From Rhypophila decipiens (Eukaryota > Ascomycota > Sordariomycetes > Sordariales > Naviculisporaceae), in assembly GCA_033297075.1 (NCBI GenBank), contig MU858047.1, positions 780,361 through 844,360 on the forward strand: a stretch of DNA of 64,000 nt, written 5' to 3'. This document shows positions 1 through 10,346 of this stretch, piece after piece. A model generated the notes under the pieces. That model saw only the letters and a program-made list of their open reading frames with translations. It was not told where the DNA came from and ran no database searches. The position numbers and the translations under genes are program-made. Each line of letters begins with the position of its first letter. The first letter of the stretch is position 1.

Positions 1-3
1 CTA

Positions 4-2586
4 TCAATCCCAAAGTGATTGTGGAATGAGCGCATCGAATACCGGGACTGGCCCCAACGAAGAGTCGCCCGAGACCGCCCGCTCCATAGCCTGAGCTAGG
101 GCAGCGGGATCGGTATTGAAGAGAGTGTATGGCGAGACCAGCGATGTTACTGATGACGGATCAGACATGGTGCCGTTGGAGCCCGAAAAGTCCAGAGTAC
201 ATAGTGAGTCGGTAATTAAGGGCGGGGGTGCTGCCACTGACTGTTGCTGCGGCGGGGGTGGCAAACCCACTGAGGACGGCATTGGGTCAGTATCCGGGAC
301 CATGATTGCTGGTATTGCCCCCTCGATGGCGGCATACGTGTGTGTGTTGGAAGTGTGAATGTTGGATGGTGGCCATTCCCACAGGCCGAGATTGCTTAGC
401 ATTGATCCGGGACTGCTGTCATCAGGACTTATTGTGAGCGGGGAAAATTGAGTTGCTGCGCTCTGGGTCCCCATGTTCTGCCCTGGACCAGCGAGGTTTG
501 TCGTTTGGAGCTGGAGCTGTTGCTGTCTCTGCAGCAGGCCCTGGATCCTCTGTTGCAAGGACGTCTTCATTTGGGCCGTGACTTTCTCTGCGGCCGAAAC
601 TCCCATGCTCAACATTCTTTGACGGAGGTTCACTGGCTCGTAACTCGTCAGGCGGTTCGAGTACAAAGTCGTAGTCACGCTCAGAGTGACTGACAGGATC
701 AGGTGAGTCTTGGCGATTACCGGCCCCAAATGAAAGCAACTTTGCCAAAACTGGGAGGAGAAGCTCGAGAATTCTGCAAGTTTGCTCTCCATGACGCAGA
801 CAATCTGTTGAGGATGCGGAATGATGATACGGCCAATGTCGAGCTTGCGGAACCTCCCGACAATCCAACATGCGCTTAGCGCCGCTCGAGAGGCATCAGC
901 CCATAGGAACTGACGAGCCATGGTACCGACCTCTTCCGTTCGCTGGAAGAGACTTTGGAACTGGTCGAGAATGAAAGTTTCGTGGTCCCATGCCTCCATG
1001 AGGATGCCCCTTTGCGAGGGCGAGGGGGAGGTATTAAACAGACAACCTAGGGCAATTATTGACAGAAAACTGTTGATATGTGTCGAGACCATCGACTGTT
1101 GTAGTTCCTCGACAGGGTCAGTCGATTGAAAGCCAGGTCTGAGACCTCGAGGAAGAGAAACAAGAAGCCTTTCAAATTCGTTGCGGAGATCAGCATGAAG
1201 CTGTTCCGGAGTTTTGGGCGGATTTGCTGAATGGAGAATCTTATACACGGGAGCGACGATCTTGGCAAGTTTCGCAGCCGAGATTGAGAATTCCATATCT
1301 GCCTTGGATTGCTCGTCTGGGCCGAGGTTTGGAAGGCCGTTGGTTTCTGCTTTCGGCTCCAGCGTTTGGAGGTCGGTATTGGTTGGAAGGGGGCAGTCGC
1401 TTTCTTCAAGCCGCAAGCTAAAGGCAGAGCCGCTCCTAATACAGTACTCAAGGTTGAGCCGTACAAAGCAGTACCATAGCCGTTTTCTCAGTTCCGCCTC
1501 GTAAGGTTTAACGTTGGTCAAGAAACTGGGGTTGCGATCAAGACGCATGCTGTTCGCCACCTGGATTGTCTGGTCATGAACCGCCACCAAGTCATATAGC
1601 TTGTCCGTTTCCGACGCCGAGATGGTGTTCATGACAAGGATAAGAAGGAAAACCTGCATGACGTTGATGCATGGTTGCTGAAACCGCGGCGACGACTGAA
1701 TCCAGCCTTCGACTTGTTTCGCGAGCCACCGGCCGTTGAGCCGCTCCGACTCGACATGTTGCATGGCAAGCGAAATCACCAGCATGACTTTACTGACCCG
1801 CACCATGTCATCCAGCTGACCAGAGTATATCAGCTCGATGTCTCTTGATACTTGGAGTGGATCGACGACGCTGTATATACGGTTGTATGTTCGGAAATAC
1901 TGAGCTGCCCACCTCAGGCAGGTTTGACGGTCCGGAAAAAAGTGCCAGAGTTTGCTGAAGCCCGCGTCGGCGCTGCTCGTGGCGGGTGGCAATTTGTTTT
2001 GTATCCGGATGAGCGTCTTCAGTTCCGAGAATGCCTTCCGGCTTGGCTCGAACTCGGGTGCTCTGTCGAGGATGGCCTGGGTCACCGCCATCTCATAGCA
2101 AGGTGCCATCCAGTGGCTAACACCCATCAGATGACTTCTTGATGGCGACAAAAACGGATTATTCGTGACCTGTGAGGGCGCTTGTCGGACCACAAGGGCG
2201 ACCTTTCCCACCTCTTGAAATTTTTTCTCCCGAGAACACGCCTTCTCCGGGACCGTCGCTGCGGCTTTCGATTGCTGCGGGTGACATCGTATGCGATCTT
2301 CCGGCCGGATGACCTTGCGGATGCTTTTGTGAACACGGGGTTTAGGAGTCGGGCTTTGGTCTTTGTCACCGAAACAAGGCAGTCGATCCCTATCGCTCAT
2401 ATAGTTGCATTGTAGCGGAATACCACGCTTGCTACATGGCTTGCATGGTAACTCGCGATCGCAACGAATCTTTCGGGCTCTGCAGTGTGAGCAGGAGACG
2501 GCCTCCCTCACTCTAGGGCGTTTCCTCCCGGCCCGTAGCTGAGATTCGAAGCTGTCAGCGCTGAGATTGCTGAACGTCAGACTCAT
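4..2586 (-). CDS. Zn2Cys6 fungal transcription factor
   Basis: An uninterrupted frame of 860 residues begins at an ATG at 2586 and ends in TGA at 4-6, so the gene is complete at the window edge. Residues 32-60 hold a Zn2Cys6 binuclear cluster: Cys32, 35, 42, 48, 51 and 60, with the basic run RARKIR after the second Cys. A basic stretch (RAGRKRPRVR, 18-27) may be a nuclear localisation signal. The middle, about 220-500, with RTYNRIYSVVDPLQVSRD near its start, looks like the fungal_trans regulatory domain. The C-terminal third is Gln/Pro/Ser-rich and could activate transcription. Family knowledge: nuclear DNA-binding regulator, often binding CGG half-sites. Its targets cannot be read from sequence. 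The nearest genes are a Fig1-like protein and, 6 kb further, a terpene locus, but nothing ties it to either. Confidence 0.95.
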   Translation of the reverse strand: MSLTFSNLSADSFESQLRAGRKRPRVREAVSCSHCRARKIRCDRELPCKPCSKRGIPLQCNYMSDRDRLPCFGDKDQSPTPKPRVHKSIRKVIRPEDRIRCHPQQSKAAATVPEKACSREKKFQEVGKVALVVRQAPSQVTNNPFLSPSRSHLMGVSHWMAPCYEMAVTQAILDRAPEFEPSRKAFSELKTLIRIQNKLPPATSSADAGFSKLWHFFPDRQTCLRWAAQYFRTYNRIYSVVDPLQVSRDIELIYSGQLDDMVRVSKVMLVISLAMQHVESERLNGRWLAKQVEGWIQSSPRFQQPCINVMQVFLLILVMNTISASETDKLYDLVAVHDQTIQVANSMRLDRNPSFLTNVKPYEAELRKRLWYCFVRLNLEYCIRSGSAFSLRLEESDCPLPTNTDLQTLEPKAETNGLPNLGPDEQSKADMEFSISAAKLAKIVAPVYKILHSANPPKTPEQLHADLRNEFERLLVSLPRGLRPGFQSTDPVEELQQSMVSTHINSFLSIIALGCLFNTSPSPSQRGILMEAWDHETFILDQFQSLFQRTEEVGTMARQFLWADASRAALSACWIVGRFRKLDIGRIIIPHPQQIVCVMESKLAEFSSFSSQFWQSCFHLGPVIAKTHLILSVTLSVTTTLYSNRLTSYEPVNLRQRMLSMGVSAAEKVTAQMKTSLQQRIQGLLQRQQQLQLQTTNLAGPGQNMGTQSAATQFSPLTISPDDSSPGSMLSNLGLWEWPPSNIHTSNTHTYAAIEGAIPAIMVPDTDPMPSSVGLPPPPQQQSVAAPPPLITDSLCTLDFSGSNGTMSDPSSVTSLVSPYTLFNTDPAALAQAMERAVSGDSSLGPVPVFDALIPQSLWD

Positions 2587-4661
2587 CTTTGCGGCGCGGG
2601 TATTTCATAGAACGAGGACTCAAACTCGCAAGTTGACAGTGGTTGGTCGCTAATACGAGCAGTGTTTTGACGAGTGGTTGAAGTTAGAGCATCGATATGA
2701 TGTGAAAGGTGAACGGAATGCCGTACGCGTGAGGGGTAGGGGGAAGTAATCAATGAACCACATAGTGACTAAGGTCTTTTTGGAAGCAAGATGCCCAGGA
2801 TGGAGCCTTCCGTAAGACTAAGGCGATCCTGGAGTCGCGGGATCGTGAGCGCCATCACGTCCGGAACAAAGGCAGCGAGCGGCTTGAATCCGGGAATATG
2901 TCGAGGACACACTGTAGGGAAGTGCTAATACTGGGTGATGCACACAGTGAGAATTGATACGAAGTCGAAGTGCTAGGTATCGGGGTGACCGTCTTCAACT
3001 TCCTATTTGTCTTGAGGTGGGGTTGATGACGCTAGGTGTCGGGATCGAGTTTACCGGTCCAGTGGCATCAATCCCGCTTTCTTTCTGCCGTAAGTTCCAA
3101 CCACAAACGGCGGAAGGTGGATCCTTTACCGTTGTTATGGGTCATAATCAGGCCATCCCGACCTCGAAGTGCCGGGGATGATCGGATCTAAGGCTCCGGA
3201 ACCATCACAGTGCTGGAAACTTCCACAGACCTACAATAGTGTCCAAAACCACTTGGCCTGACCTCGCCAAGGTTTTGCCAAAGTTCACATCTTAATCCAC
3301 CAGTACACGCATTTGAGAAGAAATCAGTTGTGGTACGCGTTAGAGGACGGCATAACTTACTCTCGTGACCCTTCTTTGTTACCCAAAATGCGGGATGGCG
3401 CTGGCGGAAGGAACCGATCCAGTGAGAACTTGGGATCCAGGGACAAAGAGTCAGAAAAGGGGTTGCACCAATTGGCTGGAACTACCCGCCAGAAGATGTT
3501 TTCGAACACCTTTTGCGCCAGAGGTCTTTGTTGTCTTCCAAGTTCCACGTGGATCCCGAAGGCCTTGTCATCTTGGCTGTAGAGTGGGATTTATGACTTG
3601 GCTGGTCCAGAATGTAGTCTTTGGGGTGAGAATGAGAGGAGGTAATAGTTGTACTTGTTGATAGTTGAATCAAATAATGAGAAGAAGGAAACCATATATC
3701 CAAGGACTATAGTTGATTTCAACATGAGGTTGACGAATGCTGGAACAATTGCCAAGCTTGCCAGCTTGGTGAACGTCGTGTGTGTAAGTGAGCTCGCGCA
3801 ACGAATCAGGATGCAGGATTCTAGTTAAAGTGGAGCATGCCAGCGCTCTGCTTCTCATTGGACAGCAAGCCGGGTGACTGTCTTGATCCGGAAAGCGCCT
3901 GGCGTAAAAATAGCGCAGCATGGTGACATCCCGATCGTACACCAGTGTAAAATTCGTGCTTGGCAATGCTGCAAGAGACCCTTGTCGTCTCCAATCCCCC
4001 AGATTCTCTTCAACCTCCAAGCGCCGAACTGTGGACTGACACACAACCCTGATCGCCTGTTTGTCGAATCGGCTTTTTTGTCCACCTACCATTTCGCTTC
4101 ACCTCTAACAGCGGCTCACCAAACCAGCCGAGAAAGAGCCTCATCAAATCGATTGCAACCACGTGGTGCATCATGGTAGCTTCGTCAAATTTCCTCCGCT
4201 GTCCTGGAATCTTCAGGCGCTAGGCACAATGGATCATGACCAAACAACAATAGACGCCTCGGCTCATTGTCCCGAGTCGTCGGACAGCAGACAATAGACC
4301 CGTTTGGCTCAAGCTCTTTCTTCCATTGTTCTCATTATAAAACAAGAACCTTCCTTCTTATTGCATTGTTTCGAAAACTTTTTCTCATTGTGATATGCTT
4401 GTTCGGCCTTTGTCTTTTTTTCTATTTCCTTAGTCCATTGTTCTTTTTCCTTGTGTCAAGGGCGTCTTGAATTTCCTTTTTGGTTTACCTACGTCTCCGT
4501 TAAACATAATCTCCTCTTCATAACTGTCGTTGTACCTCCCATTTTCCGCCAGTCTACATCGGCGCCATCCTCCAATAATCACCAACACCGTTTGATACGG
4601 CTCACATTCTTTGAAGCTTTTATTCATTTCAAATTTCGCATTCATTCCACTTTAGCCCACC
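2587..4661. other. intergenic, no gene seen
   Basis: About 2.1 kb between two divergent genes. Short frames on both strands show no recognisable protein and no convincing intron joins. The last 350 bases (about 4310-4660) are strongly pyrimidine-rich with repeated TTC/CTT runs, as expected for the promoter and 5' UTR of the plus-strand Fig1-like gene. Confidence 0.6.
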
Positions 4662-5593
4662 ATGGCCGGTATCCTCAGTCTCGCAACCAAGATCATTGCA
4701 CGTGAGTCAACCTTGATATGACAGATTACCTAAGATCTAGACAGCTAACATGACCCTCATAGCCAAGTTCTTGCTCCTTCGCTTGATTCCCTACACCCTG
4801 ATTATCCCAGTCATTCTCTTTGAGGGTAAGAATCACCTAGCCTCCTCTGATGTTCAATCGCCTCTAACAGATTTTCCATTTAGCTCTGTCCCTCTCCGGT
4901 TGCGTAGGCAACTCTCCGACAATTCCTAGCCTGTACATCGTCTCGATCCGCTCCTCGCAAAACACAACCATCGCATCAAAACAAGTCCGTCTCGGTTTCT
5001 TCGGAATCTGCGGTGGTGATGGCGATGACTTCCAGTGCAGGCCGTCTTCGGGGATGACTGGGGACACCTTGGCGCCCCTTCTGTTCCCCGACATCAACTT
5101 TGGCAACGCGGCCAACAGCACCGGTCCAAACTTGAAGGCCAATGCGACTGCCACCAGTGCCAAAGATGCAGCCTTCCTAAAAGATATCATTGATGCTGCT
5201 ATCGACTTGCAAGGCCAGGTTTATGTCACCATTCTTGCTGCCGCGGCTTTCTTCTTCCTCCTTGGAGTTGTGTTCCTGCTGCTCCACAAGCGAGATGTCA
5301 AGAATCCCAACCCGGATAAGCCGCTTCGCAGCAAGATCTTCAAGCGCGGAACTTACGGTCTCTTGGCGCTCTCGACCGGCCTTATTTTCACTGCAGCATT
5401 AGCCACGACCGAGGCCGCGGGAGTCTTGAAGCATTCTACCCAGTCAATCAACAACATGCCTGTGTTCATGAAGGAGGGCATCACTCTACAGGTTCTCCAG
5501 TGGATGTCTTTTGGGTTCTCGATGCTATTCACTCTTGCCACACCAATCTTGGCGAAGCCTGGATTTGCTCCCTTTAACAAGAGCATGGTCTAG
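4662..5593 (+). CDS. four-TM protein, Fig1-like (Ca2+ regulator / membrane fusion family)
   Basis: Three exons, 4662-4701, 4763-4825 and 4884-5593, give 270 residues. Both introns have GT donors (GTGAGT, GTAAGA), a CTAAC branch site and an AG acceptor, and the frame is kept. The first Met lies in a good context (CACCATGG). The protein has a hydrophobic segment at about 15-34, an extracellular-like loop with Cys and the motif GFFGICGG near residue 75, then membrane segments at about 147-168, 180-200 and 240-258. This layout, the glycine-Cys motif in loop 1 and a second Cys shortly after match the Fig1 family, which acts in low-affinity Ca2+ uptake and in membrane fusion during mating. A generic SUR7/PalI-type claudin-like protein is the alternative. 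The gene structure is firm; the family call is moderate. Confidence 0.75.
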
Positions 5594-6376
5594 AGGGAGC
5601 ACAGAATGAGGGGTCTGCACATATCTCATTGAGCTTTTAAATACAAGGAAGCCCCAGCGGCTAGGGAGTGTCTATATGCTTGGTATTCCAGCGAGCACTA
5701 CACATAAGACCATGAACATAATCGCATTTACAGGCGTCACCGGTTCATTGCAAAAGTAGAATTAATATGAAATTCACTCAGTATTAACTTGACATCTCCT
5801 CCACTTTTGGTGACATGCTTTGTTGGCTATCTAAGTAAATAGCCGGACATCCTTTTACCCCAGGCATACTAACTCTAGCTTGACAAGTTTACCGAAGATA
5901 TTGGTAGCAAGTCCGGAATCTTGAATCTTCCGGTGATTACTAGACCATTTTGTCAGACTGATATGCAGCGGGTCATGGTGCAGCAACTATATTCCGGCAT
6001 CTGGAAACTTAAAGCCGGTCCGTAAGCTGTGTAGGTGGCTATAGACTGTCAGCTTCCTGGCGTTGGTTGGAGTTTTCGTATGCGTAGTATTGCAGATGAT
6101 TCAGCAAACCCTCCGTTTACGAAACACATACGTCCTAACGGAGCCCGGGGTGCTCTATCGGTTTAGAATGCCATGCATTCAGCCTCAAGGGCCTCAATCA
6201 TGATTTTCGTGTAGCAAGGCAATATGAGCAATGTTGGCAATCGGCTTTTGGCAAGGCTGTCGCCAGTAATCTTGCGTTTGCCGGTTGGAGCATGCCAGAG
6301 GTGCGAGCGTGACAACTATTCCGTGGATGCAAAGGTTGAGAGTTGATGATGGGTTATGAAATTGTCTCAGGGAGGA
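5594..6376. other. intergenic, no gene seen
   Basis: About 0.8 kb between two genes whose 3' ends face each other. It probably holds two 3' UTRs. No RNA gene, repeat or frame of note is seen. Confidence 0.55.
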
Positions 6377-7489
6377 TCAGACAGAGTCGTAGTCATGAAA
6401 AACAAATTGATCGCCAATCCCAGCAAGTGTGACGGAGTCAGTGACGGACCCATTTGATCCGCGGGGGAAGAGACAAGAGGGCCGGGAGGTGTACAGCCGG
6501 CCCATCATCTGATCGAGCATCTGGACGCAATAATCGTCGATGCTTGTAGTCTCGGCTGCTGCGACGGTAGGGCCAGAGGGAGAGGAGGGGACATTGTCAC
6601 CCTTGGAATAGTTGCCGCCGGAAGCTGTGCCAGGCTGGTAAATCAGTCGTCCAAAGAGCCTGTCGTCTGTGCTGGCGAGCCACTCGAGCAGCGCGTTCGA
6701 GGGAGGGCGAATTGGCTCCTCGTAACACTCGGGAGAGGGTGAACGAAAGGGCATCTGGCGATCCATTAGGGCTACCATTTGCGAGAACTCCTGATCCTCG
6801 GCGAGAACGTCCCAGAGGTCATTGACGCGAGCACTGTCACGGTCGCGGTTGCGGTTGCGGCCACGGTGACGCTTACGGCCGCGCTGCTCTTGGCTGTTCG
6901 GGGACGTCTTGGGAGTGGTGGTGCTTGATTTCGACGCCTCGTAGGAGACCTGAACAATTCCTCCCCTGTCGAAGCTATCCGGGTCGCATGTGTCGGCGAC
7001 GAGGTAGGTGGTCATTTCGGCCATTTTGGAATTTCGAAGGCGAGCTTCAGAAACAGTGGGAGTTGTTGGAGTTTTGTGGCTGATGTTCGCTCCGGCTGCC
7101 CTGTTGCTTGTAGCACTTTTGGATCCGTCCGGTTGAGATGCGGTCAGAGTTGGGATCTGCTTGGAAGGCATCTTGATTCCTTTGCTAGGGTCCCAGAGAC
7201 GGTCGTCGTCGGCCTTTGGCGCTTTTCTTGCGTCTCCCTGCTTCCCCCATCCCTTTGGCTTTTTGCGAGCACCAGTGTTTGTGATCTTGGTCTCTACATA
7301 AGGCTTGTCCTTTGCAGTGATTATTGTCTGGCGAGTTCTTCCTTTATCAGGAGTGAGAGTGTCTCCGGCTGATCTGGATGGTGTTGCGGTCTTTGGTTGC
7401 CGGGTGCCAGCACCCGCACCTGCATCACTGGGACTGACGACGGTAGTGGTGCCAGTGGCAGCCTGACGTCTGCTTGGCCGTCGAGCCAT
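6377..7489 (-). CDS. hypothetical disordered basic protein
   Basis: A 370-residue frame runs from an ATG at 7489 to a stop at 6377. I do not recognise a family. The N-terminal 110 residues are rich in Arg, Lys, Thr, Ala and Gly and look disordered. A very basic run of RGRKRHRGRNRNRDRD type sits near residue 205. The C-terminal 150 residues are more ordered, with hydrophobic spacing (for example LLEWLASTDDRLFGRLIY and YCVQMLDQMMGRLY). There is no signal peptide and no membrane segment. The basic run suggests nucleic-acid binding or nuclear import, which is inference only. The length and clean frame support a real gene. Its 5' end faces the transposon relic at 7763. Confidence 0.7.
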   Translation of the reverse strand: MARRPSRRQAATGTTTVVSPSDAGAGAGTRQPKTATPSRSAGDTLTPDKGRTRQTIITAKDKPYVETKITNTGARKKPKGWGKQGDARKAPKADDDRLWDPSKGIKMPSKQIPTLTASQPDGSKSATSNRAAGANISHKTPTTPTVSEARLRNSKMAEMTTYLVADTCDPDSFDRGGIVQVSYEASKSSTTTPKTSPNSQEQRGRKRHRGRNRNRDRDSARVNDLWDVLAEDQEFSQMVALMDRQMPFRSPSPECYEEPIRPPSNALLEWLASTDDRLFGRLIYQPGTASGGNYSKGDNVPSSPSGPTVAAAETTSIDDYCVQMLDQMMGRLYTSRPSCLFPRGSNGSVTDSVTLAGIGDQFVFHDYDSV

Positions 7490-8843
7490 TCTTTCGATGC
7501 CTCAATCCGGTTCCGTGGTCTTGAATTTGATCAATCCAACATTTATGCTAGAGTTGTATATTGTCGGTGAGTGACCTGAGTTGTTTGACCGTGAGCAAGC
7601 AGCGGACGGTTAATTAGTAGCTCAGAAATTCGAAGGAAATAGAGTTTAGGAAAGAAAAACGGTGGGAGGGGGCTTTATTTAGTCTAACGAAACGGAAGTG
7701 TAATTTTGACTTACACGCCGTGTAATTGGTCCGCTGACTCCGCTCTGTGCGAACTCCACTTAACGTGCGTGATAAGCGAGTGCCGCAGACAAGCGAGTGC
7801 CGCACTTGAAAATCCACACATAACCCTGAAAATCTGCCTCTTCTAAAAACACCAAATCTAAATATAAATCTAAGCCATTTTAGATATGATTTCATCAATG
7901 CCTTCTTTGATTGTGAGAATGCCAAAATCTAGGCTGACTCGCGTTGGCTTTGATATAAAGGTAGCTTCCTTAGGGTTTTATAGAGGAGCAAGAAATAAAA
8001 CAAGATGCAACTCCAACTAAGCAAGTTTTGAATAATAACTAATATAAATTATAGCTTATAGGTATTAAACAGGCTATCACGAGAGTTAGAAGGATTTCTA
8101 TTAAAAGTTCGTCGATTTTGGAAGGATGGATTCTGAGGGTTATGTATGGATATCCAGGTGCGGCGCTCGCTTATCACGCACGTTACCTTTTTCGCCCGAT
8201 GTACTAGTGTCACCGAGTTTAGGGTTCAGGGACCGGCGCACTTGGCACTTCTCTTATTTTGACGTCAACGATGAGGATTACGTCGTGATTGGTTTTGTGA
8301 GATAAATGCTCATGGCAAATTTCCATCAGAATCTGGGTAATCAATACCAATGAGCACCCATTCGTCGAATTCTGGTCTTGTTGGCATGTATATCGGGATC
8401 ACTTCAAGAGCAACATGCCCAATGATGATGAAAAGACCGACCGAACAAGGCAGAACTAGCCAACAAAGGTATTGTCTCTCCTTGTTCAGACAGTAAGTAA
8501 CTAGTAACCTCAGTTATACAGCTCTACTTTGGCTGGCGACAAAGATGAACGGGAGTGACCTCCTGTGACAAAGAAGAAAGAAGACTGCAAACCAACAGAT
8601 CTGAAACTTGGGCTTATTGTTCTCCTACACATTCTTTATCATGTAATGCTGCAATTCTGGTCCCTCACCATGTCCCGGGAACAACTTGCCATGTTCTTGG
8701 GAGCATTATCTCTGAAGAAATTACTTAAAGCCCAATGATCTCTGCCAAGTGGGATATGTTACGACAGATCAAAACAAACAACATCAGCATATACAGTTAC
8801 AAAATCTCTGGTAGACAGGTAATTTGTATTGACAACGTTCAAG
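7490..8843. other. intergenic with transposon relic
   Basis: About 1.35 kb between two divergent genes. It contains the 421-bp TA-type element annotated separately. Outside that element I see only AT-rich sequence and short frames without support. Confidence 0.55.
7763..8183 (-). mobile_element. non-autonomous TA-type DNA transposon (pogo/Fot1-like relic)
   Basis: A 421-bp element has inverted ends 7763-7787 and 8159-8183. Each is 25 bp and starts ACGTGCGTGATAAGCGAG; they match except for one base (T in the left end, C in the right). The dinucleotide TA lies directly outside both ends (7761-7762 and 8184-8185), the target duplication typical of Tc1/mariner/pogo elements. A second copy of the inner end motif, AAGCGAGTGCCGCA, sits just inside the left end at 7791-7804. 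On the minus strand about 7850-7960 encodes a broken peptide with a KPTRVSL-like start followed by ILTIKEGIDEIISKMA and then a stop. This resembles the N-terminal helix-turn-helix of pogo/Fot1 transposases. I infer an internally deleted, dead derivative. The interior is AT-rich compared with its flanks. Confidence 0.82.
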
Positions 8844-10202
8844 ATGGCTGCTAACACAACCTTTACACCCACAGGGGCTATGGCCCAGTGGAGTCTTGTC
8901 AAGTATTACCCATGGTACGTCAAACGTGAGTTCGCTCCTGGTATTACTGTCCATCGATTCTACCGGGACTCTCAATATAGGTGGCTTCAAAGGTTCCCGA
9001 AGGGAACCCCTATGCATGCCATATTTCAGCTCATGCGCAACGATGGTGTTTATACCATCGTTGAGGTACTGGAAGCTCGAACCTCTGTGCTAGGCCCGCC
9101 TGACGGAGCTGGTACTTTCAATCCGATCGCTGATTTATCCCGTTACCCCAAAAACAGTCTTGTGGTAAATTTCAGCTTCTTTGTGCACTGCCCGAACTTG
9201 TTCCGGCGGAAAGAGGACGAGGGAATGTTGTGGGGCGAGGGCCTACACTATCCTGTTGGTGAGTGTTCGTACACGGACAAATTTGTCCCTGTATCCATGA
9301 GCTACAAGGACGTATTCGCGCCTCGTGTCATGACCGATGGCTCCTATGCCACTACAGGGCCTTCTCTTCACGAAGGCCTGGACATGACGCAGCCAAGCCA
9401 TGGTAAGATAAACACCCCCAAGGGACGTTTCGAATATTTTCGGCTCGATCACGAGGGTAACCTTATCAACAACCCAATCTGGGACTCGCTGGAGAACAGT
9501 GACATACAACTTAGAAACTGCGTGAATTTCGAGCAGGTGGGCCCAGGCCGGATAGAAGCCACCCCCTTAGTAAAAGGGTCAACGGTTTCTGTCAAGGCTG
9601 AGATTGAAGGCTTCCTGTCCCACGGCAAGTCTGTAGCGCGACGCGCAAATGGCGAATGGGCACTGGCCACTAAAATGACTCCGCAGGTCAATGGCATCAT
9701 CAAGAGCAAGTGGGCATCTATCCCGGGCAACATTTCCCATGCTGGTCAGCCAAACGAGCGAGCCGGCATCACTGAGCACCCCAATGGAACCGTCGTATCG
9801 CACACATACACGTGTGAGCGACCAGATGGAATAAGTATCAACCGACAACGCCTGATCATGGCAGCCGGTTGCCGGTTCCTCGGACTCGAGTTCACCGATA
9901 TTCAGCCGGGCAAGGCCTACGGACTGGATGGTGGGCCGAGCATCATACAAGCGATGGTTGTGTCACCAGAAACCGGATCTTTCCGGATCCTGTCCATGGG
10001 AGACACAACCAAAGGCATCCTGGAGGACTCTCCCTGGATCTCTTCCCAGCAGGCCGCCCAAGTTCCACCTGTCCGAAAAGTCGCGAATGTCATGGTGATC
10101 CGCTCGGCCCGTCGCCATATCGCACCCATTCGGAGACCTTCGAAAACCGACCAACTGATTGGTAAGTTCAGGGGACTCAGTGTCACCAAAGGTAATATTT
10201 AA
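8844..10202 (+). CDS. phosphodiester glycosidase-like (NAGPA-like) hypothetical protein
   Basis: A single-exon frame of 452 residues from the first ATG at 8844 (the open frame upstream has no ATG) to a stop at 10202; a Met 12 codons in is also possible. I do not recognise a close family. Two spots resemble the phosphodiester glycosidase domain (NAGPA type): a strand-like VVNFSFF, comparable to the family's conserved N-x-x-F-F, followed by YPVGE, and near the C-terminus KAYGLDGGPSI, comparable to the family's LDGGGSS signature. No signal peptide is evident. This is a fold-level guess. The gene is convergent with the ABA3-type synthase, only 144 bp away, and so may belong to the same accessory locus. 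The C-terminal 60 residues are basic. Confidence 0.72.
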   Translation: MAANTTFTPTGAMAQWSLVKYYPWYVKREFAPGITVHRFYRDSQYRWLQRFPKGTPMHAIFQLMRNDGVYTIVEVLEARTSVLGPPDGAGTFNPIADLSRYPKNSLVVNFSFFVHCPNLFRRKEDEGMLWGEGLHYPVGECSYTDKFVPVSMSYKDVFAPRVMTDGSYATTGPSLHEGLDMTQPSHGKINTPKGRFEYFRLDHEGNLINNPIWDSLENSDIQLRNCVNFEQVGPGRIEATPLVKGSTVSVKAEIEGFLSHGKSVARRANGEWALATKMTPQVNGIIKSKWASIPGNISHAGQPNERAGITEHPNGTVVSHTYTCERPDGISINRQRLIMAAGCRFLGLEFTDIQPGKAYGLDGGPSIIQAMVVSPETGSFRILSMGDTTKGILEDSPWISSQQAAQVPPVRKVANVMVIRSARRHIAPIRRPSKTDQLIGKFRGLSVTKGNI

Positions 10203-10346
10203 TAATATCATTTCCTATCCTATATAATCCCTTGTATCAAAGTCTTGACATCTAATTCAATCGTGACATATCGTTGTTTATGACAGGTCTGGTAATCCTA
10301 GGTAATAATCTCAATGTATAGTACCATGTATGAAACCCGCCACCTA

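Noticed and set aside
7614..7925. 103-codon minus-strand frame running into the transposon relic
   Set aside because: It crosses the left end of the 421-bp element and is in a different frame from the fossil transposase peptide, so it is a chance frame.
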